Shown here one piece after another: positions 54,677 to 63,837 of a DNA stretch of 64,000 nt; position 1 is the first letter of the stretch, and each line of letters begins with the position of its first letter. Below the pieces are notes generated by a model. The model did not search any database and had not been told where the DNA came from. It saw only the letters and a program-made list of their open reading frames with translations. The stretch lies in the NCBI GenBank assembly GCA_020692205.1, contig JAIMKV010000001.1, positions 4,814 to 68,813 on the forward strand, given 5' to 3'. The stretch comes from Myxosarcina sp. GA_180221_E-2-1-MAG-40_15. Lineage in GTDB: Bacteria; Cyanobacteriota; Cyanobacteriia; Cyanobacteriales; Xenococcaceae. The translations under genes were made by a program, and so were the position numbers.

Positions 54677-55166
54677 GAAGTATCTCCTGTAATGAGTGAA
54701 ATGTAACCAGACAAAATTTTGAGCTGTTTGTTTATTTTTGTTACATTTTTAGTCTAATTTCTATTATATGATTGATGGATTGAAACATATCTAATAATTT
54801 CTTCAAACTATTGTTTGGTTGATTTAGTCAAGCCAAGATCAACTTAACGAGCTTAGTTTCTTAGAAAAGCAAAGCTTTCCAGCGACTATTAGATAAGCTA
54901 GCTCAGATGAGTGCATCACAACTAGTATTAGCAAATCGTCCAGAAACAAATTAATCCTTGTCAGCAAATTGCCAATTGCATAACTTTAATGTCTAATACT
55001 TAAAATAAGTTAAATAGAGAAGGAGGCTAACTCAAAATTTAGGTAGCACTAGATTTGAGCTGTAATGCCTTTAACTATTAGTATTTTTTCGCCTATTCTT
55101 CAGTTTAGCTATTAATTTTTTAAACACGGGTTTAATTTTTCTGGTTGTATTTAATTTTGGATCAAG
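54677..55166. other. Divergent intergenic region
   Basis: The 490-bp AT-rich gap separates the ABC-F gene from a response-regulator gene. An AAGGAGG sequence at about 55019-55026 resembles a Shine-Dalgarno, but no start codon with an ORF follows. No hairpin of note or recognised RNA is visible. Confidence 0.3.
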
Positions 55167-56003
55167 ATGACAACAGTTCTAATCGTTGATGACTCAAGCA
55201 GCATTAGAGAGTTTTTGAAAATTAACTTATCTAGTGAACTAAATATACAAATAATTGGGTTAGCAGATAATGGAGAGAGAGCCATCTCGTTGGTTGAAGA
55301 ACATCAACCAGACGTGGTTTTGATGGATATTGATATGCCAGGCGAAATCAACGGCATACAAGCAACCGAAAAAATTATTCAGCGTTTTCCCGAGATCAAA
55401 GTTTTACTCCTAACTAGTCAAGATGATCGAGAACAGCTAAACCTAGCTCTCAAAGCGGGTTCTCGAGGCTATGTTCTCAAAAATACTAGCGTTAAAGATA
55501 TTGCCAGCATTATTCGCCTAGCTGAAAAGGGCTTTTTTCAAATCGGTCCTATATTCGGTAACTGGGACGGTTCACTACACAGCAACGTACAGTCAAGTAA
55601 TGGTACTAGAGCAATAGTGAGAACTTCTGGTCAAGCTGGAGCTATCATCCAGCAAGACACGCAGCCTGCTAACAATTACAGTGAAGCATCCGAAATGAAT
55701 TATGTCCTATCTAACCTGACATCTGGACTGTTTCAATTGCAAGAAACAATTAAATCTCAGGAAGATACTATTGTTAATCTAACTAATCAATACTCGCTAG
55801 TTCAACAAGAAATTAGAGCTAAGCTAAACAAAGACAAGCGTACTTTTAATGCACCAAAAGCCCCAGGCTATAGTTATAAAATAGCATCCAAAAGTCGCAC
55901 CCAAAGACGGCAACATCTTTTATTTATTAGCAGTTTTTTCTTGGGAGTATTTACTGTACTTATTTTAATGCTGCTAATTATGACTTTAGGAACAGTAATT
56001 TAG
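55167..56003 (+). CDS. Response regulator with C-terminal transmembrane anchor
   Basis: The 278-residue protein has an intact receiver domain (VLIVDDSSSIREFLK; phosphoacceptor Asp54 in VVLMDIDMPG; TSQDD; Lys in YVLKNTS) and no helix-turn-helix DNA-binding domain. After a linker (about 125-190), a coiled-coil-like helical region (about 190-225) leads to a transmembrane segment, HLLFISSFFLGVFTVLILML (about 253-272), and a short tail. This makes it a membrane-tethered receiver. No kinase gene is adjacent, so its partner is unknown. Confidence 0.82.
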   Translation: MTTVLIVDDSSSIREFLKINLSSELNIQIIGLADNGERAISLVEEHQPDVVLMDIDMPGEINGIQATEKIIQRFPEIKVLLLTSQDDREQLNLALKAGSRGYVLKNTSVKDIASIIRLAEKGFFQIGPIFGNWDGSLHSNVQSSNGTRAIVRTSGQAGAIIQQDTQPANNYSEASEMNYVLSNLTSGLFQLQETIKSQEDTIVNLTNQYSLVQQEIRAKLNKDKRTFNAPKAPGYSYKIASKSRTQRRQHLLFISSFFLGVFTVLILMLLIMTLGTVI

Positions 56004-56036
56004 TTTAACCTAGTAACTAATTGTTTTTAGCTTTAC

Positions 56037-56480
56037 CTAGTTTGACGCAGCAGTTTCGCCAATTAAATTAGAATGCCTCCCGCCAAAAATTACTTCAGGC
56101 TTGCTATAGTATTTAAATTCAAGCAAGTTGAAGAATGGATCTTCTAAAAAAAAGCAATAATGCTCTAAACTTTGATCACGAAAGCGTAACTTTGGTTGAT
56201 GATAAAAAGTAATTTTTTGCTCCTGAGCGCGATCGCAAATCTGCGACCAAGCCAATTTTGTCGGTAAGATTAAACCCAAGTGTCTGGGATAGATCCCTGG
56301 TTGTCTGGTCAAGGTTTCTCTCGTAACGTGACCTACTAGCTGAGTACCGTAAAAATTAAAGATTACAGCGAATTGGTTTTCACGCCCTACTTTGCAGCCT
56401 AAACCCTCAGCGTAAAATTCTTTGGCTTGAGCAACGTTGCTAATGGGAATAGTTAAATGAAAAATAGCTTTTTGATTCAT
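56037..56480 (-). CDS. VOC/glyoxalase-superfamily protein
   Basis: The 147-residue protein shows the vicinal-oxygen-chelate fold pattern: FHLTIPISNVAQAKEFYAEG, GLGCKVGRE, HLGLILPTKLAWSQICDRA, and HYCFFLEDPFFNLLEFKYY, where His and Glu would be metal ligands. It is likely a small glyoxalase-like lyase or binding protein; the substrate is unknown. It converges with the response-regulator gene and lies 227 bp from cysC. Confidence 0.78.
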   Translation of the reverse strand: MNQKAIFHLTIPISNVAQAKEFYAEGLGCKVGRENQFAVIFNFYGTQLVGHVTRETLTRQPGIYPRHLGLILPTKLAWSQICDRAQEQKITFYHQPKLRFRDQSLEHYCFFLEDPFFNLLEFKYYSKPEVIFGGRHSNLIGETAASN

Positions 56481-56562
56481 AATTTTGCTACCGTCAATTA
56501 TATTTAGTCTAGATCGATAATTCTAGAAAAATTCTCGATTGAAAAACAGTCGAGCAAGTGAC

Positions 56563-56589
56563 AGGTACACCGCCCATACGCGGTCAGAG
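56563..56589. repeat. GGTACACCGCC family repeat, copy upstream of cysC
   Basis: GGTACACCGCCCATACGCGG lies in the gap between the VOC gene and cysC. It matches the menB-downstream copy (6528-6565) in GGTACACCGCC and ACGCGGT. Confidence 0.45.
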
Positions 56590-56707
56590 ATTAATCCATC
56601 GCGTTTGATTTTGGATGCCAACATGTATTTTCAGGCTTACTAGCCTTGCCACATTCCAGGGTAGAATACTGAATGTCTTAAAAACATATTAAAGAATCTA
56701 AAGAATC

Positions 56708-57238
56708 ATGAAGCACCAGGGAGTAGCAGTTTGGTTGACAGGGTTTAGTGGTGCAGGCAAAAGCACTATTGCTGCGGCACTTACTGACAAATTGAAATCG
56801 GAAGGGTATCAGTTAGAAGTTTTAGACGGCGACGAAATCAGAGAAAATTTGACCAAAGATCTTGGTTTTTCCAAAGCAGATCGAGATACTAATATCCGTC
56901 GTATTGGCTTTGTTGCCAAGCTATTAGCCCGTAATGGAGTAATTGTCTTAGTCCCTGTCATTAGCCCTTATCGTGCTATTAGAGAGGAAATGAGGGCAAA
57001 AATTGGCAACTTTGTCGAAGTTTTTGTGAATGCTCCTTTATCAGTATGTGAAGAGCGAGATGTCAAAGGGCTTTATAAACAAGTTAGAGCTGGAAAAATT
57101 AAACAATTTACTGGTATTGACGATCCTTATGAGCCTCCAGTCAATCCTGAAGTAGAATGTCGAACTGATCTCGAAGAATTATCTGAAAGTGTGGAAAAGA
57201 TATTCAGCAAACTCAAAGAATCAGGATATATTTCCTGA
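56708..57238 (+). CDS. cysC: Adenylylsulfate kinase (CysC)
   Basis: CysC phosphorylates adenosine 5'-phosphosulfate to PAPS in sulfate assimilation. The 176-residue protein has the Walker A GFSGAGKSTIAAAL (about 12-25), LDGDEIRENLTKDLGFSKAD, NIRRIGFVAKLLARNG, and ISPYRAIREEMR, all family motifs. It is a stand-alone kinase, not fused to ATP sulfurylase. The downstream small gene follows after 86 bp. Confidence 0.95.
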   Translation: MKHQGVAVWLTGFSGAGKSTIAAALTDKLKSEGYQLEVLDGDEIRENLTKDLGFSKADRDTNIRRIGFVAKLLARNGVIVLVPVISPYRAIREEMRAKIGNFVEVFVNAPLSVCEERDVKGLYKQVRAGKIKQFTGIDDPYEPPVNPEVECRTDLEELSESVEKIFSKLKESGYIS

Positions 57239-57324
57239 ACTAAAAAAATATTTGCTTGATTTTGATAGCTAGATTCTGCAATCTGGCTCCAAACTGCTTA
57301 ACTTTTTAAATGTATAGCTAATCT

Positions 57325-57801
57325 ATGGATGATGTAGTATTCGATACAGCCGATTGGCAATTTAAGGTAAATCAAATAGTTTGCCTAGAACATCAAAGCA
57401 ATCAACTTTATGGTGAAGTAATTCAGCTGATTCCTGATCGCCAACTATGCTGGTTTAGACCGAAGTGCTTGGTATTATCTAACTTTGATCCTGCACAGCA
57501 AAACGATTATTTATACAAGCAAAGTTCACAGGCTCAGTTGAACTCAAGCTCAGTCAATTTGGCGCAAAAAGCTTTTTGCCGCAGTTCCAATTTAGAAGCA
57601 ACTCAATTAATAGATCTACAATCAACTTCAGATTTATTATGGCCTGTAATCCTATTTAGACCAGCCTTAGACACTGAAATTATTTATTTATTAGCTCAAT
57701 TAAAAGATATAAACTATTGTTCAACTGATAAAACAACTAATCGACAATATTTAAACCGATTTGTTCAGCAAGTTTGGCAAGCCAATCAAGATAAGTTTTA
57801 A
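57325..57801 (+). CDS. Hypothetical protein
   Basis: The 158-residue protein starts MDDVVFDTADWQFKVNQIVC. Its first 60 residues (VNQIVCLEHQSNQLYGEVIQ, QLCWFRPKCLVL) look like a small beta-barrel (SH3-like) domain. A low-complexity Ser/Gln/Asn linker and a short helical C-terminus (NRFVQQVWQANQ) follow. No signal or membrane segment is seen and no family is recognised. It is downstream of cysC in the same direction and could be cotranscribed. Confidence 0.5.
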   Translation: MDDVVFDTADWQFKVNQIVCLEHQSNQLYGEVIQLIPDRQLCWFRPKCLVLSNFDPAQQNDYLYKQSSQAQLNSSSVNLAQKAFCRSSNLEATQLIDLQSTSDLLWPVILFRPALDTEIIYLLAQLKDINYCSTDKTTNRQYLNRFVQQVWQANQDKF

Positions 57802-58327
57802 ATATATATATAGAAGATAATCTACCTTATTATTACTTGACTCTTTAATTCTTCATCGGTCTTTTTTCTCCTAGTTCTTTACTTTTGTAGTTTAATCTGA
57901 ATAAAACTAAATATAGCTCTCTAGCAATTAAAGATTTAGTAAATTCTAATACCAACTATTAGCTATAACTAAATCATAATAGGCGTATTATGCCAGTCAG
58001 GAGTAGTTTAATTAGTGCCAGCAAAAACTAAAAATTCAGTAATTGCCCCGATCTAGAAAAGCGATAAATTGATTATAAATGTAAGGTGTTTCTCATAGTT
58101 AAGGTGGAATGGAGTTTTTCAACGCACAGCGTGAAGCAAAAAAATGTAAAGCATTTTACATATATCCATAATTGACCAAGCTTTCAGGCAAAGTTTAGTA
58201 CTGCTTTATCTCCCTATCAAGATTCTATAAAGTAGGTTGAAAAAAGTGGATAACCGTAAATTTACCGATTATTCTTGGGACATAAAACTAATTTTTTTAA
58301 GCAATATCTAAAGTGAGAAACAATCAA
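57802..58327. other. AT-rich intergenic region
   Basis: This 526-bp gap is AT-rich, with an ATATATATA tract after the hypothetical gene and a few short palindromes (for example TGTAAAGCATTTTACA near 58145-58160). No convincing ORF, terminator or known RNA is visible. It probably includes the promoter of the STAS gene. Confidence 0.3.
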
Positions 58328-58666
58328 ATGAGCAGCACACAACTACGTACGCAATTTACCACTTTCAGACCAGAAGGTTTTTTGAATGCAGCAAATGCGG
58401 CAGAATTTTTGGAACGTTTGACGGTAGAAGTAAAATCTTCAGTAAATTCCGCTTTACTTGTCAATATGGAGGCGGTAGAGTTTATGGATAGTGCGGGATT
58501 AATGGCTTTAATTAAGGCATTTCGTCTAGCTGAAAGTTTAGGGCGTAGGTTTGGAATTTGCTCTCTTGCCCCTTCGGTACGCATGATGTTTGAGCTAACT
58601 CAATTAGATAAAGCCTTTGAAATTTTTGACACCCAAGATGATTTTCAACTAGCAATTAAAAATTAA
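58328..58666 (+). CDS. STAS-domain anti-sigma-factor antagonist-like protein
   Basis: The 112-residue protein (ATG at 58328) is a single STAS domain of the SpoIIAA type: AANAAEFLERLTVEVKSSVN, LVNMEAVEFMDSAGLMALIK (with the phosphorylatable Ser55 in FMDSAG), LAPSVRMMFELTQLDKAFEI. The intact Ser predicts regulation by a serine kinase/phosphatase pair. An upstream GTG (58313) would add five residues. It may tune a sigma factor or another partner-switching module; no partner is in the window. Confidence 0.85.
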   Translation: MSSTQLRTQFTTFRPEGFLNAANAAEFLERLTVEVKSSVNSALLVNMEAVEFMDSAGLMALIKAFRLAESLGRRFGICSLAPSVRMMFELTQLDKAFEIFDTQDDFQLAIKN

Positions 58667-58806
58667 GGATCAAGAGATTTTTATCTTGCTGTTAGAAGGC
58701 AGATAATCACCCAGTGAAGTCGTTAAGATCGTAACAGTTGTCATAATTTTTGAGCATTGCTTTTCCAGCTTGATTTTTGTAGTTTGGCTTTAGCAATCAG
58801 GTCTAT

Positions 58807-59160
58807 CTAAGCAAAGCGACTCGTTACTTTGCCTACTATGTCCAATAGCCCCACTACTCCCCAATGACGGCTATCAGTACTGGCGATTGGATTATCTCCA
58901 GTTAGAAAATACTGACCATTGCGATCTATAGCTGAAACTCTTTTGACAATAGTTAATTTATTTAGCTGAGGATGCTTTGTCACTACGATGTCATCAATTC
59001 TTGGGGGATATTGGTGATAAGCATATGGATCGACTAAGATCTCGTCTCCTGGATTGAGAAAAGGCTGCATTGATTCTCCGACAACTTTAAGTCGTTTTCG
59101 CTTACGTAGCAATAACAGTAATAGTTCATAATAGCTAGTTTTTGGTAGGACATTTGCCAT
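58807..59160 (-). CDS. Nickel-SOD maturation protease-like (SodX), S26 family
   Basis: The 117-residue protein is a small soluble S24/S26 peptidase: KVVGESMQPFLNPGDEILVD with the nucleophile Ser30, RIDDIVVTKHP, TIVKRVSAID with general-base Lys73, and GDNPIASTDSRHWG. This minimal form is typical of the protease that matures nickel superoxide dismutase. The usual partner gene sodN, recognisable by HCDLPCG near its N-terminus, is not seen next to it, so its actual substrate is uncertain. Confidence 0.8.
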   Translation of the reverse strand: MANVLPKTSYYELLLLLLRKRKRLKVVGESMQPFLNPGDEILVDPYAYHQYPPRIDDIVVTKHPQLNKLTIVKRVSAIDRNGQYFLTGDNPIASTDSRHWGVVGLLDIVGKVTSRFA

Positions 59161-59436
59161 GTTTTACCTGCTCAAAATTGAATTAGATCTTAAAACTTTA
59201 ACAAGTTATTGCATTTAATTAGCGTGAAATACGCTAACACACACACATAATTTTATTTGTTGTTCAAAGCTGTTATTAAAACTATTTTGGTCTTGATTAC
59301 CCGATCGCTTTTGACAATCTCAAGCAAGGTTAAGCAACTACAACCCGAGACTTGATAATTTTGCTTTCTTACCCAGACGATCTGGCGAATTACCCTTTAT
59401 CATTCGAGGTAGACTTTAAAATTATCTTACTTGGTA

Positions 59437-61086
59437 ATGAGTGATTATCGATTTTCCTGCCTTTGGCAACGACCAGAAAAAATCAGCAGATATCTATGCC
59501 TGTTTTTAATTTGCTTGTTCTTGGCTATAGGGTGCAACAATAGTCAAACTCCCGAAAATAGTAATAATAATGTTGACAGCAATCGAATTTCTTTTGGCAC
59601 AACTTTAAAACCCCGTACTCTCGATCCAGCAGATAACTACGAGCTAGCAGGATTGAATATTATTTACAATGTGGCAGAAAGTCTCTATACCTATGAAGTA
59701 GGTACAACAGAAATTAAGCCACTGTTGGCAACCGCAATGCCAGAAATTAGCGAGGATGGTTTAAGCTACACAATTCCTTTGAGAGAAGGAGTTACCTTCC
59801 ATGATGGTGCTGTTTTCGATGCTAAGGCAATGGAATTTTCTATCAAACGTTTTATAGAAAACGGCGGGCAACCCGCTTTTTTGTTAGGAGATGTAATTGA
59901 GACTGTAGAAGCGATCGCTGAATATCAACTTAAGATTGGCCTGAAGCAGCCTTTTGCTGCTTTTCCTGCTTTATTAGCTTTTCCTGGTGCTTGTGCGATA
60001 TCCCCTCAAGCTTACAAAATTGGTTCAGGAGAATTTAATCCCAATAACTTAGTCGGTACGGGAAAATATCAGCTAAATCAGTTTAACAGCGACTCAATTA
60101 GTCTTGATGCTAATAATAACTATTGGGGCGAAAAACCAGCTAATCAAGGGATCAATATGCAGATTTATGCTGGAAATTCGGCTAATCTGTTTAATAGTTT
60201 CAAAACTGGAGCAGTAGATGTAGCTTATCAGTCACTTGACCCGCAACAGATTGAGAGCTTACTTAACAGCAAGGACAATATACAGGTAACTGAAGGTTCG
60301 GGGACTGTAGTTAATTATTTGGTGTTAAACCTACAGCAAGAGCCACTAAATCAGCCAGAGATTCGTCAGGCGATCGCTGCTATGATAGATCGGGCTTTAA
60401 TCAATGAGAGAGTCTTAAAAGGGCAGGCTGAACCTATTTATAGTCTGCTTCCTACCGCATTTGATGCTTACCAGCCCACATTTAAAGAGCTATATGGTGA
60501 AGCTAATACAGACAGAGCCACAGAATTGTTAACCAAAGCGGGCTATTCAGTTGAAAATCCCGCTATTATCGAAATTTGGCATCCTTCTGGCTCGATCACG
60601 CGAGGTATTGTGGCAGATACGATCAAAGCCTACGCCGAACAAGAGTTAGGTGGGATCATTCAGTTTGTGCCTAACAGTATCGAATCAGCTTCATTTTTTA
60701 GCAATTTGAGTCAAGGAGTATATCCTGCTGCTTTGGTAGACTGGTATCCTGATTTTCTTGATCCTGATAATTATCTGCAACCTTTTTTAAGCTGTAGTCA
60801 GGGTTCTCCTAATGTCGGTTGCGAAGAAGGTGCAGCCCAAAGTCGGGGTTCATTTTATTATAGCGATCGCGCCAATCAATTAATCGAGCAATCGCGACAG
60901 GAACAAGATCCTCCTAAACGTCAGGCTATCTTAGTGGAACTGCAAAAACTTTTAGCGCAAGATGTTCCTTATATTCCCCTGTGGCAAACCAAAGACTATG
61001 CTTTTGCGCAAAATAACATTAACGGTGTGGTAATTAATCCTAGCCAAACTTTCCCCTTGTGGACAATTGAAAAAGCTGCTAGCTGA
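59437..61086 (+). CDS. ABC transporter substrate-binding protein, family 5 (peptide/nickel type)
   Basis: The 549-residue lipoprotein (ATG at 59437) has an N-terminal signal with a lipobox-like LAIGCNN near residue 33. The peptide-binding fold features include FGTTLKPRTLDPADNYE, EGVTFHDGAVFDAKAMEFSI, IRQAIAAMIDRALIN, AALVDWYPDFLDPDNYLQP and a C-terminal ILVELQKLLAQDVPYIPLW. It captures peptides or similar ligands for an ABC importer; no permease or ATPase gene is adjacent. Confidence 0.88.
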   Translation: MSDYRFSCLWQRPEKISRYLCLFLICLFLAIGCNNSQTPENSNNNVDSNRISFGTTLKPRTLDPADNYELAGLNIIYNVAESLYTYEVGTTEIKPLLATAMPEISEDGLSYTIPLREGVTFHDGAVFDAKAMEFSIKRFIENGGQPAFLLGDVIETVEAIAEYQLKIGLKQPFAAFPALLAFPGACAISPQAYKIGSGEFNPNNLVGTGKYQLNQFNSDSISLDANNNYWGEKPANQGINMQIYAGNSANLFNSFKTGAVDVAYQSLDPQQIESLLNSKDNIQVTEGSGTVVNYLVLNLQQEPLNQPEIRQAIAAMIDRALINERVLKGQAEPIYSLLPTAFDAYQPTFKELYGEANTDRATELLTKAGYSVENPAIIEIWHPSGSITRGIVADTIKAYAEQELGGIIQFVPNSIESASFFSNLSQGVYPAALVDWYPDFLDPDNYLQPFLSCSQGSPNVGCEEGAAQSRGSFYYSDRANQLIEQSRQEQDPPKRQAILVELQKLLAQDVPYIPLWQTKDYAFAQNNINGVVINPSQTFPLWTIEKAAS

Positions 61087-61189
61087 GTCGCTCAGATCTA
61101 GTTTGACTCAAATTGGTGAGCATTCATTTAAGATATGACAATTAGCTTACCCCACCAAACAATTGACGGTTTCAGTTTAGAACAAAGAT

Positions 61190-62185
61190 ATGAAGCTGAT
61201 TATTCAAATTCCCTGCTATAACGAGGAAGCAACTCTGGGGCTAACTTTGTCTGAGCTACCCCGCCAATTAACCGGTATAGACCAAGTAGAATGGCTAATT
61301 ATTAATGATGGTAGTCGAGATCGCACTTTAGAAGTAGCGCAGGCTTGTGGAGTGGATCATATTGTCGATTTACAGTCTAATCAAGGTCTGGCAAGAGGCT
61401 TTATGGCTGGGATCGAAGCTTGTCTCAAAGCGGGAGCAGATATTATTGTTAATACCGATGCCGATAATCAGTATTGTGCAGCAGATATTCCCAAATTGAT
61501 CGCACCGATCCTCGAAGGTAATGCAGAAATAGTCATTGGTGCTAGACCAATCCCCGACATTCCTCATTTTTCCCCAATCAAGAAGTTGCTGCAAAAGCTA
61601 GGTAGTTCTGTGGTTCGTCTGGCTAGTAAGACCAATATTCCTGATGCTCCTAGTGGTTTTCGGGCCATGAGTCGAGAAGCTGCTTTAAGGCTCAACGTTT
61701 TTAATGAATACACTTATACCTTAGAAACAATTATCCAAGCTGGTCAAAGGGGTTTGGTAGTTACCTCGGTGCCGATTCGCATTAATGGTTATCTACGTCC
61801 TTCTCGGTTAGTCAAAAGCATTACTGCCTACATCCAGCATTCTATTGTCACCATTGTGCGGATTTTTATGACCTATCGTCCGCTTCAGTTTTTTATGATG
61901 CTGGGTAGTGTGCCTTTTGGCTTGGGCTTTCTACTTTGTTGTCGTTGGCTACTGCTTTTTTGGGGCATTATTGGCGATAATCCCGCCAAGCCCCGTGTTC
62001 CCAGTTTGATTTTAGCTGCAATGTTAATCATCATTGGATTCCAGCTTTGGCTCTTTGGTCTAATTGCCGATTTGATGGGCGTAAATCGCCAGTTACTTGA
62101 AGACATTCAGTTGCGATTAAGACGTAAAGATTTTGAATCGCATCATAGTAAAAAAAGCGATCGCCAAAAAGATACTGTTTATTGA
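61190..62185 (+). CDS. Family 2 glycosyltransferase with C-terminal membrane helices (DPM1/GtrB-like)
   Basis: The 331-residue protein has the GT-A motifs MKLIIQIPCYNEEATLGLTL, WLIINDGSRDRTLEVA, ADIIVNTDADNQYCAADIPK and SGFRAMSREAAL. Two transmembrane segments follow (about 230-258 and 270-295), in the style of polyprenyl-phosphate glycosyltransferases. It probably attaches a sugar to a lipid carrier at the cytoplasmic membrane. A 28-codon upstream frame (61135-61221) overlaps its start in another frame. Confidence 0.85.
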   Translation: MKLIIQIPCYNEEATLGLTLSELPRQLTGIDQVEWLIINDGSRDRTLEVAQACGVDHIVDLQSNQGLARGFMAGIEACLKAGADIIVNTDADNQYCAADIPKLIAPILEGNAEIVIGARPIPDIPHFSPIKKLLQKLGSSVVRLASKTNIPDAPSGFRAMSREAALRLNVFNEYTYTLETIIQAGQRGLVVTSVPIRINGYLRPSRLVKSITAYIQHSIVTIVRIFMTYRPLQFFMMLGSVPFGLGFLLCCRWLLLFWGIIGDNPAKPRVPSLILAAMLIIIGFQLWLFGLIADLMGVNRQLLEDIQLRLRRKDFESHHSKKSDRQKDTVY

Positions 62186-62262
62186 TCGATTAACTTACTG
62201 CGCTTTTCCCTAAAGGATTAACTCCTACGTCCTAAAGGATACCGCTCCGCATATCGCGTCAC

Positions 62263-62341
62263 AAATGAGTAGACCACAACAATGAAATTCAAAAAAGCGC
62301 GTGAGGGATGCTGAATTTATTTCAGCATATCCAATCACGTA
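62263..62341. repeat. 79-bp dispersed repeat, copy 2
   Basis: This stretch from AAATGAGTAGACC to CCAATCACGTA reads the same as 2038-2116, including the ATGCTGAA/TTCAGCAT stem-loop. It is followed by AGCTAAGAGCTAAGAGCT heptamers and TACGAACTAACTAATTAAAA, as in copy 1. It lies just downstream of the glycosyltransferase gene. Confidence 0.75.
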
Positions 62342-62345
62342 TATT

Positions 62346-62386
62346 AGCTAAGAGCTAAGAGCTAAGAGCTAAAAGCTAAAAGCTAC
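62346..62386. repeat. Tandem heptamer repeat (AGCTAAG/AGCTAAA)
   Basis: Three AGCTAAG copies and two AGCTAAA copies run in tandem after the 79-bp repeat. The same family occurs, degenerate, at 13630-13663 and next to copy 1 at about 2119-2140. Confidence 0.7.
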
Positions 62387-62455
62387 GAACTAACTAATTA
62401 AAAACGTAACGGACATCTTACAGGCTTGAGGCAACCTCAAGCCCCGTGTCCTCGT

Positions 62456-63259
62456 CTATTCAACTGAAAATGGCTGTATTAGTTCGTCAATCAGCTTCAA
62501 ATCTAGTTTTTCCAGGTTACTCAAAACAACTTCTGCACCAGCTTCCATCAGCTGATGAGCGTAATCGGCTTGCTTTTCTGCCGAAGTTTGGACATGAGGC
62601 GGCAGAATTCCTACAGCAATCCAGGGACGTTCTGGTTTGATTTCTTTGGCTTTGACTACGGTATACATATCTGCCACCGTATCTCCCAAATAAAATACGG
62701 GAATGTTGCCTGGAGTAGTTTCGATTTGAGTCAAAACCGCAAACATTCCTGTAGGATCGGGTTTACTGGGAGCATCTTCCATGGCGATTAAAACTGGTTC
62801 TTTTAGTTTCAAACGCTGTTTCAGCACAAATTCTGCCGAACCTCTGGTTGCACCACTAAAAAAGCCGTAACTAATCTGATTTTTACTTAACTGCTCAAAA
62901 TAGCCAGGCGATCCCAGTAAAGGTTCATCGGTAATATACCCGTCAAGAACCTCAGGGTGTTTGCCACGATAGCGTTCTTGAAAAAAATCCACCAGGCGAT
63001 CATAATTGAGATTTACTGACTCACGGGTTCGATCCATTGCTTCAAAATAACGATAAATTAGTTCTTGTGATGCTAACCAATCGTTATTCCAAATTCCCTC
63101 TGACTTGAGCTGATCCATGTCTTGCATCGTCGGTCGCCAACCACCATTGGTAAACTTTTCTACGGTATCAGCGATCGTCTTCCGATAAGAATTTCCCACA
63201 TCCCTAATCACGCCATCTATATCAAAAACAACAATTGCGATTAATTGATTTCTATTCAT
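62456..63259 (-). CDS. HAD-superfamily hydrolase, subfamily IA (TIGR01548 type)
   Basis: The 267-residue protein has HAD motif I VVFDIDGVIRDVGNSYRK (nucleophile and acid/base Asp), the motif II SGATRG, a Lys in KQRLKLKEPVLIAMEDAPSK, and motif III/IV YLGDTVADMYTVVKAK. The long cap with GGWRPTMQDMDQLK and EVLDGYITDEPLLGSPGYFE fits the cyanobacterial TIGR01548-like subfamily. It is probably a phosphatase for a small phosphorylated metabolite; the substrate is unknown. Its stop region resembles sequence near 2309-2333. Confidence 0.85.
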   Translation of the reverse strand: MNRNQLIAIVVFDIDGVIRDVGNSYRKTIADTVEKFTNGGWRPTMQDMDQLKSEGIWNNDWLASQELIYRYFEAMDRTRESVNLNYDRLVDFFQERYRGKHPEVLDGYITDEPLLGSPGYFEQLSKNQISYGFFSGATRGSAEFVLKQRLKLKEPVLIAMEDAPSKPDPTGMFAVLTQIETTPGNIPVFYLGDTVADMYTVVKAKEIKPERPWIAVGILPPHVQTSAEKQADYAHQLMEAGAEVVLSNLEKLDLKLIDELIQPFSVE

Positions 63260-63331
63260 GTTCGCTTTCTTGTATAATTATCATTGGTTAATTATGTAAA
63301 ATATTGATTTAAATATTTATTGGAGGCTTAA

Positions 63332-63640
63332 TTGGAGTCAGAGGCAAGGTTTAAATTAAAAGTTTTGTGGTTAGATAAAAATGTAGCGATCGCAGTAGAT
63401 CAGGTAGTAGGGAAGGGTACGAGTCCCCTGACGGCTTATTACTTTTGGCCGCGTAACGATGCTTGGCAACAGCTTAAAGACGAATTAGAAGCTAAGCACT
63501 GGATTGAGGAAGCAGAGAGTATTGAAATCCTCAACCAAGCTACAGAAGTGATCAATTTTTGGACAGAAAGGGGTAAGACTACTCCGATGACTCAAGCCCA
63601 AACTAAGTTCCCTCACATTGTGTTTACTGGAACTAACTAA
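63332..63640 (+). CDS. Plastid-type ribosomal protein PSRP-3 (Ycf65)
   Basis: The 102-residue protein matches PSRP-3/Ycf65, a small-subunit ribosomal protein shared by cyanobacteria and plastids: [55 protein letters not shown]. The start is TTG at 63332, fixed by GGAGG at 63322-63326 five bases upstream and by the family N-terminus. A strong terminator lies 75 bp after the stop. Confidence 0.93.
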   Translation: MESEARFKLKVLWLDKNVAIAVDQVVGKGTSPLTAYYFWPRNDAWQQLKDELEAKHWIEEAESIEILNQATEVINFWTERGKTTPMTQAQTKFPHIVFTGTN

Positions 63641-63716
63641 ATGCTAAACAGAGAAAGAAATTATAAATTTAAGCTTCAAAATTTGAATTAATCTTTTCTC
63701 TAAGATCAACCTACAG

Positions 63717-63754
63717 ATAAAAGGGCAGAATTAACTCCTATTCTGCCCTTTTAT
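63717..63754. terminator. Bidirectional terminator between ycf65 and atpC
   Basis: ATAAAAGGGCAGAAT (63717-63731) and ATTCTGCCCTTTTAT (63740-63754) are perfect 15-bp arms around an 8-nt loop, with A/T tracts on both sides. It sits in the gap between the convergent ycf65 and atpC genes and can stop transcription from both. Confidence 0.88.
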
Positions 63755-63837
63755 GCGGCAATTTTGGTATACAGACTTAAAATAGTTTACAGCTTAATTT
63801 AATGCTGCCTTTCATCTCTCATCCTTGTTTTAGCCAT

